Positions 55,214-64,000 of a stretch of DNA of 64,000 bases are shown piece after piece. Location of the stretch: positions 1,904,498 through 1,968,497 of the forward strand of contig NW_006768767.1 of the NCBI RefSeq assembly GCF_000204055.1, given 5' to 3'. A program made the position numbers and the translations under genes. Position 1 is the stretch's first letter; each line of letters starts with the position of its first letter. This DNA comes from Melampsora larici-populina 98AG31 (Eukaryota > Basidiomycota > Pucciniomycetes > Pucciniales > Melampsoraceae). The notes under the pieces are model-generated. The model saw only the letters and a list, made by a program, of their open reading frames with translations. It had not been told where the DNA came from and searched no databases.

Positions 55214-56819
55214 TTAATTGATTTGATGATGAAGTTCACGAAAAGCTTTAAAAAAAGTAGGTTTATTATGATCTTCTTCATCATTTGAAACTAGTATACT
55301 TTCTTCAATTGAATCTGTTCTAATTGAAGTAATTGAAGAAATTTGAATTGATCCATGTCTAAAGGTTCCCAAAAACAAAAGAATACAAAGATAAGCATTT
55401 TGTCTAATAGAATAGAAAAGACATTAAAAGAGTGAAAGAGGTTTAGATGCATACATACCTTTTTGAAAGTATAGATAATTCTAAATCATCTGAAATCGAA
55501 CCAGATTTGAATATAATTCTATTTCTTAAATCTTTCATCCAATCTTGAAATCTTTCTGAGATAAATAGAAAATGTTCAATCATAATGTCAAACATTCTTT
55601 TATAAACTACTTTCATTTCTTTTGAAAATGTAAAGAATCCAACAAAGACTAAACCACCAATGATAGATAATGAGTCATTAAAATCAGGGTATCGTTTATT
55701 ACTGATATACTGAATTTCACCAGACTAAAGGATTCGAAAAAAAAGGTAGTCAGTTGAATTGCTCGAGTCAAAAAATCAATGGGATTATATCACGAAAGAA
55801 GAACTTGAAACTTAACTGTACTTTCAAAGGCGTGAATTTGATACGGAACATAAGTTCCTCTGAAGACTAAAAGATAAGCGTAATAAATTGATAAAGGAAA
55901 TGCAACAATAGTATACATCAAACAGAGCCATGCTAATCTTCTTAATGGAACTTTTGAGCCATGATTCTTGGGATTATCATTGGAGACTTTTCTTGTTTTC
56001 CAAAGCCTTACAGCAACATAAGCTAAAAAAATAATCAAACAAGATAAGTTAAGAGTAAGTTTATGTTTCTGAAGAAAAAGGAAAAAAAAGGAAAAGGTTA
56101 AAGAAGACATCAAACTTACAAGTATAGATAGAGGCAATAGTAGAAAAGATAGGACTCCAAATAATAAAGAAAAAGAAAGTAGGCCAAGTGATTTGATAAG
56201 AAGTTTCACAACCAATCGAACTAACTAAACTAAATCTAAAAGGAGAATAAAGATAACTAAAAGGGATTAAAAAGATTGGAAAACCTAAAGAGAAGAACCA
56301 ATTTCTTAAATTGATAAGTTTTTTAGTTTGATGATTTAAGTTGATTGGGTTTGGTGACATTGCGTATGCTAAGAATCTTGCCATACATAAACATGAACAA
56401 ATCGAACCTGTTGAATAGATTAAGATGATCTTTTTTTTTTCGAAACGTACAATTCATTTTGATTAGAACTTGAAGGGAACATGGTGTGAAGTGATAAATG
56501 ATGAAAGACTTACTTTAGAACTTAAATCACACCAGATTGGAGCACGATTAATCACATCTTTCCTCCAAACAGTTGAATTGATCTATCAAAGTAAAAAAAA
56601 GAAGTCATAAGTTTAAAAAGTGAATCTAGAAAAAATATTTTTAAGAAAACTTACAGCATGAATCAAATTAGATAAAGTGACCCAGATACCTAATGAACCA
56701 ATTGAAGATTGATGGTGAAAAATAAACCAAATCGTAGGTAGAGCAGAAAGGAAAGCAATCATGAAAGAAGATGTGATATAAAGAGAAGTGATCAAGTGTG
56801 AAAGTTGACAAGAATTCAT
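55214..56819 (-). CDS. STE3: STE3-type mating pheromone receptor (GPCR)
   Basis: Six exons: 56819-56655, 56582-56514, 56429-56120, 56022-55817, 55724-55459 and 55358-55214. All are in phase, giving 386 residues with about seven hydrophobic segments. Family motifs: NLIHAINSTVWRKD, then NRAPIWCDLSSK (the conserved W-CDxxxK region before TM3), SICSCLCMARFL, SIGCETSYQITWPTFFF, and RRLAWLCLMYTIVAFPLSIY for TM6. The third-intracellular-loop region is Lys/Asn-rich. The tail is hydrophilic (SIEESILVSNDEEDH). STE3 receptors bind lipopeptide pheromones and activate the mating MAP-kinase pathway from the plasma membrane. Start chosen at the Met before the first hydrophobic helix. In basidiomycetes such receptors usually define the pheromone/receptor locus. 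Confidence 0.85.
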
Positions 56820-56888
56820 GTTTTCAAAAATATCACTAGAAATCTTGAACTTTTCGAAAGAGTTGATCCAAATTGAGGAAAAACTTGG

Positions 56889-57236
56889 ATGAAGGATCAA
56901 TATGAGGAATTTATAGAATTTCTTTCTTTTTCGAATCGATTCGATGAGGTTACAAACTTATTTCTTGACTCAGCTAAGATTCATCCCAAACTAAGCAAAG
57001 TTGAAGAGTTCATTTTAGATGTTCATCAGCAAACACGCCCAAAGATGCTTAGTTATAAGAAAACCTCATCAAATTCATCACTTCTTCAGGATTTTCTTCA
57101 TCCTAAGCTTCATGAACTCATACCGGTTATTCATCCTGAAGCCGTTTTTTCCAACTCTGGCTCAGAACTCAACATCTTTCCAATGCATCAGATAATCTTA
57201 CAAACCTTAATGATTGAATCGAAAAAAACTTGAACA
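56889..57236 (+). CDS. Small hypothetical open frame beside STE3
   Basis: A 114-residue frame (MKDQYEEFIEFLSFSNRFDE...) divergent from the receptor with only about 70 bp between start codons. Its composition looks acceptable for a protein, but no family is recognised and it has no CAAX ending (it ends ESKKT), so it is not a pheromone precursor. It could be the remnant of an exon or a chance frame. Confidence 0.25.
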
Positions 57237-58526
57237 AAACTTTCAAAACTTTGTTCAACTTTACGCGTCAAAGTCACATAAAATTGTGAAAGAACTGATC
57301 AACACTTTACATTTCTTCGATGAACCAATTCAAAAAACCTCATCACAAATTTCTCCCTAATTACCTCTTCCTTTCTTTGTGCGGACAAAAATTGGTAAAA
57401 ATTTCTTTGAATGGAATGGTTGTGTGGGTTACAATAGTCAAATTATCAAAACATGATATCTAAGCTCCAATAAAAAAAGCAAGACTTACTGAAAAGATTT
57501 CAAGAAGATTCGAATGATTTGATTTAATGAATAAGAAATCTAATTTGATATCTATAAATCAGGTAAATTTAAAACAAAAAAATGATCTACTACTTAAATT
57601 TACTCATGATGACTGAATCCAAAAGATAATTTTCAGAACCTCGAATTATCTTTTGGATCCCAGTCTATCCCATTACAGACCCTAAGTGGCTTCAAAAAGA
57701 TTCAAGTCTACTGTAAGCTTTTTATGGAACGCGCGATGTGCTTCAACGAGGCCCCTTGCGCGGCCGCGTTCGCGCCCTTGAAGTTGCGATGTGTGCAATG
57801 CATCAAATTTGTAGAGTGAAGGTCCATTAGGCACTGACGAAGAATGCTGAGCGGGAAAGACCATCATCGTAAAGGACAGCAAGAAGACATAGCAAAAAGG
57901 TATATAAGAGCTTTTGTAAAATACAAGCTTTAATATGACATCAAGCCTCTAACGTTGAAGGCGGCCATCAGATCCACCAAAAAAATAAACTGATTTAACA
58001 AAGGATCAGTTTCACGGTGGGTGATTTATTTTTATTTGACTCGTAAAAAGATTGAAAACTTGGATCTTGATCTGATCATTTGCCTAGAGAAAAAATTGTC
58101 TAGAAATCTTAGTTTTAAATAAAGTCTTGAAGTTGGTTTCGAATGGAATTAATTTTGCTTAGAAAACATGATGACTAAGCTACATATTCTAGCTCAATGA
58201 TCATGATCTCAAAGTTATTTACAATCGATACAATCAATCAATTGAAAACCAAAATCTTATCATTACAAATTTTCTCTTGCTACATCTTTCATGTAAATCA
58301 TTCCAAGTTTTAATTTTTTTGATTGCAAGAATATGAACAATCATCATGAGAGATTTGAATCTTCTAAGGATTAACCAAAATGGATGTATCCCACACATGG
58401 CAGGTTTTATAAAAACAAGGCCAAAGTCTGTTAAAACCACTTAGGCCTGTAAGTGGGCGACCGTGTGTGGACCAAAATGGGGGAGGTGTCTATATTGTGA
58501 TCCCATCGTTTTTGAATGAATTTGAT
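57237..58526. other. Intergenic, STE3 to FAHD1
   Basis: About 1.3 kb, AT-rich, with one GC-rich patch around 57,730-57,790 (GCGCGGCCGCG). An inverted pair CCAAAAGATAATT...AATTATCTTTTGG occurs at 57,620-57,657. No coding sequence is supported. Confidence 0.4.
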
Positions 58527-59905
58527 TCAGTCTTTCGGTTCATAGATAAATCCATCAGCTCTTTGAGTGACTTGATGTTTCAATTCATCAATTAATTGAT
58601 CAGATTGAACTAATCCTGCTTCTAAAAGATCACCAGGTTGAATCGGTCCAACTCCTGCTGGTGTACCTAAAGAAAAAGCATGACCGAAACAAAAAAGAAT
58701 GTCTGAAATTTTGCTCAAGCGGTTTAATGAAGGTAAAAAAAAAATCGGATGGATGGGAAGAAATACCTGTTAAGATCAAATCTCCTTCTTCTAATGTCAT
58801 GATACTACTACAGTACTCAATCAATTCTGGGATTTTGAAAATCATTTGGTTGGTTGAACCTACAAGACAGATCCCCAAAACCGATTTCCAAACTTTATAA
58901 ATCAACTTAAATCTAATTTAGATGGTGATCCGTTTTTTTGGATAGGTTGGAATATAAAGTTTTCTTTACCTGATTGTTTTACTTGACCATTAACTTTTAA
59001 CCATAAGTTCAAATCATGTGGATCTTTAATTTCATTCGAAGGAATAAACTTTCCAACCGGACAAAACCTATTCATCCCACCAAAACCAAAACCAAAACCA
59101 AAACCAAAACCAAAAACAATTTAAAACATTGCAGATCAAGATCGAAACCTAAAGAAGAAGATATATAAGAAATTAACAAACGTATCAAATCCTTTAACTA
59201 CACTCCAAGGTAACGATTTCTTTTTAACTTCTTCTTGTAAATTTCTTGCCGTCAAATCGATTCCTAAGGTATACCCTGAAATGGATTTCATAACATCTTT
59301 TGCTTGAATCGAACGAGTTCTCGAACCGATAATGACTCCTAATTCAACTATCAAAACATAACAAATTTTGGTTTTGGTTTTACATGAAGTTTAATTATTC
59401 TTGTTTAGGTTTCAGATTGGGTAATGATGACCTACCTTCGTGATGACATAAGATGCCTTTAGGAATTTGGATAGGTTGGCCGTTTTGAAGATAACTTGTG
59501 GTAGGTTTTAAGAAATAGAAGGGATGGCTTGGTACCTAATTTAAAAAAGTATGGAAATGATGTCAATCTTTTTGGATTTCGTATCACATGTGTTTGTAGG
59601 ATTTGGTTTGAGAAGTAGAGCTTGGGATGATTTACTTTGTTGTTTAGTTCTTTAACATGATCCAGATAATTTCTTTTGTGCGTTTTTCGGATTGATGGTT
59701 GTACGGTCGAATCAATTTGAATGCATGGATGCTGATTTTACTGGATTGGCGAGGAAATGGTCATACCTTCCGATTCCGATGATCTAATTTCAATCGAATA
59801 AAACAGATTAGCTTTTGGTTTATGGTTGGATGATGGATTGATTGATGGTTGGAACCGATTTACTTTCTTACCAGTTTTGATAAAGTTGATTGAATTGGTG
59901 ATCAT
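58527..59905 (-). CDS. FAHD1-type acylpyruvase (fumarylacetoacetate hydrolase family)
   Basis: Eight exons: 59905-59864, 59783-59767 (17 nt), 59672-59636, 59535-59436, 59347-59182, 59067-58970, 58859-58767 and 58666-58527. All are in phase, giving 230 residues, the usual FAHD1 size. Motifs: KIIGIGRNYLDHVKELNN, PFYFLKPTTSYL, ILCHHEVELGVIIG (metal-binding His/Glu residues), GYTLGIDLTARNLQEEVK, SLPWSVVKGFDTFCPVGKF, and GDLILTGTPAGVGPIQPGD. Family enzymes hydrolyse acylpyruvates or decarboxylate oxaloacetate, mostly in mitochondria. The 17-nt exon carrying IIGIGR is required to complete the conserved GRNY motif. Confidence 0.92.
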
Positions 59906-60231
59906 TTTGTTTATCTTTGTCTTTGATCAAGTTTGATTAACTTTTCGGAGATTTCCAAGCTGAGCTGATGGTGACAATCTTTGAGGGAATGTTCTTCGGA
60001 TTGGTTTGTATTGGGAATCGAGATATCTTGCTGGATAATAGTTGGAAGCAGATCCAGTCCGACGTCAGAATGATGTTATTGTTAGGTCTGGTTACATATA
60101 CCGCACATGTAATCAGTTACATATCAGACTGAGTTGTGTAATTTAAGTTTTCTGAAAATTTTGACCCGGTGCTGTTTAGCCATCAACCAACCAACCAACC
60201 AACCACGAAGACTGGAATTCGATTCAAGAAC

Positions 60232-61500
60232 ATGTCAAATCAAGATTTATCATCAGTCATTCCATCTGACTTTCATCATCTCAAAGCTAAATTCAGTTTA
60301 CCATTAGCACCTGTTTTCTTACCAAGACCAACTAGAATTAGAAATTACAAACCAAAACATGAAGAAACAAAGACTGAAAAAGAAGAAGAAGAAGAAGAAA
60401 TCTCAATCCAATTAGAACCTACAAAAGATTTTTCAAATCGAATAGATAATTCAGGTGGAGCCGTCGAAGCAGTCAATCAAATCTTATCTACTCTCTTAAT
60501 GAAATATATTCCAAACTTAGGTTGTGTTTTATTATCTTATCTTTCACCACCTATGTTTATCTTTAAAGATCAAAATGGAAAAGAATACACTCAAACCTCA
60601 AATAATCTTAATCAAAACTTACCATTTCAAACAATCGTCGGATCAGGTTGGTCGATCATTAAAGTTAAATTGAATTTGTTAGGTTGGAGACCCAAGATTG
60701 GTGATCGATTGATCGGAAAACCCACGATGTCATCTCCTTCACATCTTTCTTTAATCTTATACCAAACCTTTAATGCATTCATTCCTGCAAACCATATGTT
60801 AGGTGCTGGGTACAGATATGATCCTAATGTGGAGATTCCTTCTAGTTGGAAATTTAATGGAAAAGATCAAACCACAAATCTTCATCAAGCTAATCAATCG
60901 GGGTATGAGAATGATGGTGATGATCTTGAGATTCATGAACGTGGTTGTTGGGTTGATTCGAATGGAGTCGTGGTGGGTGGTGAAGCTGGAGTCATGAGCT
61001 TTACTGCTATTAGGTATGTTTTTGAAATTTCATCCAATTCCAAAACCAAACCGTTCACCAATATGATTATGTTTCTTGAATTTAGTCTTACGATTACAAA
61101 CGATATGATTTCAGTTACTGGTTCATTACTCTCAGACCCGTTCTCAGTACCTGCAAATGGATACCAATCCACCAGACCAAGCCGACCGATTTCCCCAAGC
61201 CAAGCATCTAATTCATCAAACTCATCAGACGAAGATGATTTACCAACAGTAGATTCGATAACCACCATGAACATTGAAAACCAAGATGATCACCAAACTA
61301 GAAGGAATCCTCCTTCGGTGACTTCTTCTAGTCATCGAAAGAAAAAATCGAAATCTAAAGATGATGGAAGTTCTTCTGTGAATGGTAGTTTAGGTAGAAA
61401 AACTATGCTGGTTGATTCTAGATCTAATCAACTTAAAAGGTCAGGGATTGATGATTCATCAAATCAAAGTCCAAAGAAAAAGAAGAAGAAAAAAGCTTAA
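60232..61500 (+). CDS. RPA43: DNA-directed RNA polymerase I subunit RPA43
   Basis: Single-exon frame of 422 residues starting MSNQDLSS (upstream in-frame codons lack an ATG). An N-terminal Rpb7-like tip domain (LMKYIPNLGCVLLSYLSP) is followed by the OB-fold part: WSIIKVKLNLLGWRPKIGDRLIGK, SHLSLILYQTFNAFIPANHM, CWVDSNGVVVGGEAGVMSFT and ISVTGSLL. The tail is Ser/Lys-rich and ends in KKKKKKKA, a likely nucleolar/nuclear signal. RPA43 forms the stalk of RNA polymerase I with RPA14 and docks initiation factor Rrn3. It is divergent from FAHD1 with 326 bp between starts, a shared promoter region. Confidence 0.85.
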   Translation: MSNQDLSSVIPSDFHHLKAKFSLPLAPVFLPRPTRIRNYKPKHEETKTEKEEEEEEISIQLEPTKDFSNRIDNSGGAVEAVNQILSTLLMKYIPNLGCVLLSYLSPPMFIFKDQNGKEYTQTSNNLNQNLPFQTIVGSGWSIIKVKLNLLGWRPKIGDRLIGKPTMSSPSHLSLILYQTFNAFIPANHMLGAGYRYDPNVEIPSSWKFNGKDQTTNLHQANQSGYENDGDDLEIHERGCWVDSNGVVVGGEAGVMSFTAIRYVFEISSNSKTKPFTNMIMFLEFSLTITNDMISVTGSLLSDPFSVPANGYQSTRPSRPISPSQASNSSNSSDEDDLPTVDSITTMNIENQDDHQTRRNPPSVTSSSHRKKKSKSKDDGSSSVNGSLGRKTMLVDSRSNQLKRSGIDDSSNQSPKKKKKKKA

Positions 61501-64000
61501 AATTAGGTTTGAGTACCGAAGAAGAAAAGTCAAGGATCTTATGAAGGCTTTGATTAGGGTTTTGGTCATCCTTTTTAAGAAGATTGATATTTGTAAACCT
61601 AAAGAATGGTTCTTTTTCGATCCTTTGGAGGAAAAAGCAGAAATTAAATAAATGGATATCTTTTCTTTAGTTAGATTAGGTTTGAGATTTCTTAGATTTG
61701 ATTTGATTACTTTGATCATATAATCTATACAATACACCTTTAGAAAAAAAAACATTCATCATCAATTTTCAAAAAATCATCGTATATCTTAGATTTCATA
61801 AACCTCAAATATTCAAACTTTTCTTTCATTTGGTAGTATATAGTATATTTTTTTGATTTGGTTTGATTTGGTTAGGAAATTATCAATTTATTTTTTGAAT
61901 TTGGTTTGTAAAGATAAGGAAAAGAATTTTGAAATTTTTGGTTGATGTTTGAATTGATAGAGTGAGGATTATTTGAATTCAAAAAAGTAAATGAATAATT
62001 AAAGGTTGAAGTATATAAGTTGATTGAGAAAGAAAGAAAAAACATGGAGAGTCTTTTGATTTAGATATAAATGGTTTGGTCCTTTTAGGTTTCAAATGTT
62101 ATAAGTGGTCAAATCTATTACAACACAAATCTTCATAATGTCTGATGGTTTTGTATTGACATTTTTATTCTTTTCTACCAATGATGGATCATTTAATCAG
62201 ATCTCATCAAGGATTAGAACCATTTTTTGGGGGCAGAGAGTAAAACAAGTTAAATGATGAGAAATATAAAACAACATAAGAATTTGAAGATTCTACAAGT
62301 TCCAAGGATACATGTATGTTGTACTCTATATTGATCACTTTGCTTGTCTTTTTGAATCATGTATGTATATGATATAGGTAGGGCAAAAAAAGTAAAAGGA
62401 TGAAGAGTTCATAGAAACTTCCTTATGAACTGATCACGTTCTTGACCAAAATTTGTTATTTAAAACAATTACAGTAGTTAAAGTCTACTCTGTGCTACAC
62501 CTGACTACGGGCGGCCCCGGGGCTGGCCCCGGGCCCAATTGTCAGGCATTTCTGATTTTTATTTTTTTTGGCATGGATTTGAAAAAAAACCATGTACAAG
62601 GGTCAAGTAGTGGTTGGAAACTTTCCACACCCGCTATACGTGATGTAACTTTGTTACATTGTTTCCTCCTCTTTTTCTTGTCATTTCCTTAAAAATTCTT
62701 CTTGCTCCTTTTGTTTACTTTATTTTTTTTCTCTACTTGTTTTTGTCTTGGCTTTTGTTAGAATGACCTTGTGAATGAGTGTGAACTTGCAAAATGAGGT
62801 TCATGATTGTGTAGGAATTCTTGAAAGTGAACAATAGCCCAAATATACATCATTGGAGGTTGAGAGATTAAAAGTGAGGGCAAACCAATATGGTTTGAGA
62901 ACATGGTTGGGTTATTGAAGATTAACAAAGAAATGATGTTATACACTACCATCAGAGTATTAAAAAGCTTCCCAAGGCAACTTGTGATAGATATGCAAAG
63001 CTTGCATCACACCTGGGTCAAACACTTCTCCCTACAATCTACCCTGCTGGTAAGCCCGTTGGGTCTACCACAGGACCACTGACACATAGCTGGCCCCGGT
63101 CTGTGTAAGTCCACATTGTCACGGACACTTAAGACTATAAGTACCTAGCTTAAGACCTTAAGTACTTGACTTAAGACCTTAAGTACTTGACTTAAGACCG
63201 TAAGTACTTGGCTTAAGACCGTAAGTACTTGGCTCAAGACCTTAAGTACTTGGCTTAAGACCTTATGTACCTGCCCTAAGGGGCTTAAGTGCCCAGCTTA
63301 TGCTTGGGCCCAAATGTTGACCATCTAGTGAAAAAAAAATCTATCAATGCCTCAGATGGTCCCAAGGAGATATAGATAGATTACACTTACTCTCCTGAAT
63401 GTACTTGTCTAGTTATCAACTTAAAAGGTAGTCATTGAGGTAGTCATTTTCGATCTCAAAAACAAGATTTCATTTGGCTGGTCGGAAGGTAGTACAAAGT
63501 AGACGTTAACTACTGTATACTACACAAAGTTCTTCTGGAACTTTTCCACGAAGGTTCCAGAACAACTTTTCCACGAAGCCAGAAATCCAGAATACGTTCT
63601 GGCTTTCTGGACTTTGGGACATCCACCATCACAGCATGCCTGACAAGCTTCACCTCAAGTACCCCTTCAAGTAAATTTATCAACCACAAAACAATCCAAC
63701 AACTTTTCTCAAATTACTTCATTCAACCCCAAGATTCATCTGAAGAAATCCGAATCACTATTAATCAACTAATTCAACTTTTTAACAATCATCTTTGGAA
63801 GAACCCTGGAGGCACGACTTGGTTCGCAAGCCCAGGGGGACTTAGTGGAGCTGAGGGTAGCCCTGAGTGGTTCGGGTAGGCGGCCACACACTGAAGGAAT
63901 GTGAAATTTCCTACGCAGAAATTTTCACCGCCAACGAACTCACTCAACCCCTCACGCTCGATTGATCACTCATCAATCAAACTAAGTCCAATTGACTTCT
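61501..64000. other. Gene-poor AT-rich flank
   Basis: No gene is supported over 2.5 kb. Noted features are a GC-rich island at about 62,500-62,545 (GGCCCCGGGGCTGGCCCCGGG), the tandem repeat at 63,128-63,290, and an inverted motif AACTTTTCCACGAAGGTTCC/GGAACTTTTCC at 63,535-63,570. Short open frames here have no protein-like character. Confidence 0.45.
63128..63290 (+). repeat. 21-bp tandem repeat, about seven copies
   Basis: Unit close to CTTAAGACCTTAAGTACTTGG, slightly varied between copies (ACCGTAAG, TGACTT, TGGCTC). Each unit contains two CTTAAG-type palindromes. Confidence 0.85.

Noticed and set aside
57682..57882. Possible pheromone precursor near STE3
   Set aside because: The frame ends LNLFEAT and has no CAAX box; nothing else supports it.

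Overview
This is a eukaryotic, AT-rich, intron-dense window, most likely from a basidiomycete and probably a rust fungus (Pucciniales). The evidence is short GT-AG introns in nearly every gene, a STE3-type pheromone receptor, and rust-typical transposon families (Ngaro-like tyrosine-recombinase retrotransposons, KDZ, CACTA/Plavaka-like and hAT elements). The order is inferred from gene content only; no database was searched.

Positions 1-1569 hold the 5' part of a minus-strand gene with an in-frame stop. Positions ~2176-25612 are a Ngaro/DIRS-type retrotransposon (Gag, RT-RNase H, tyrosine recombinase). Its recombinase gene is cut by an 18,234-bp DNA transposon (7181-25414) with 287-bp inverted termini and an 8-bp target duplication. 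That element belongs to the Kyakuja-Dileera-Zisupton (KDZ) superfamily. It carries a ten-exon transposase, a TET/JBP-like dioxygenase, a FAR1-like/OTU protease fusion gene, a gene with an HMG-box-like segment, and kilobases of palindromic repeats. It is the most unusual object in the window.

Positions 26294-37496 are a second, older Ngaro-like element with the diagnostic split direct repeats A1 ... B1-A2-B2. A 4.3-kb hAT element with an intact nine-exon transposase (28600-32899) sits in its gag gene, and a 321-bp TATAGT-rich MITE (33434-33754) sits in its RT gene. This copy is inactivated by point changes, several looking like CpG transitions.

Positions 38020-39782 and 39925-49453 are two related CACTA-type elements sharing termini CACCACGGAGTGG and TA duplications. 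The first is a short non-autonomous element carrying a broken copy of a PP2A B55 (CDC55-type) regulatory subunit gene. The second is a 9.5-kb element with a Plavaka-like transposase, a second accessory gene, a tRNA-derived SINE-like sequence and a MITE nested inside another MITE.

Positions 49689-61500 are a compact island of host genes: VTI1 (Qb-SNARE), an unidentified multi-pass membrane protein, a STE3-type mating pheromone receptor, an FAHD1-type acylpyruvase, and RNA polymerase I subunit RPA43. The receptor suggests the window covers one side of the pheromone/receptor mating-type locus, which could explain the dense nesting of transposons next to it. Positions 61501-64000 are AT-rich and gene-poor, with a GC-rich relic and a 21-bp tandem repeat.
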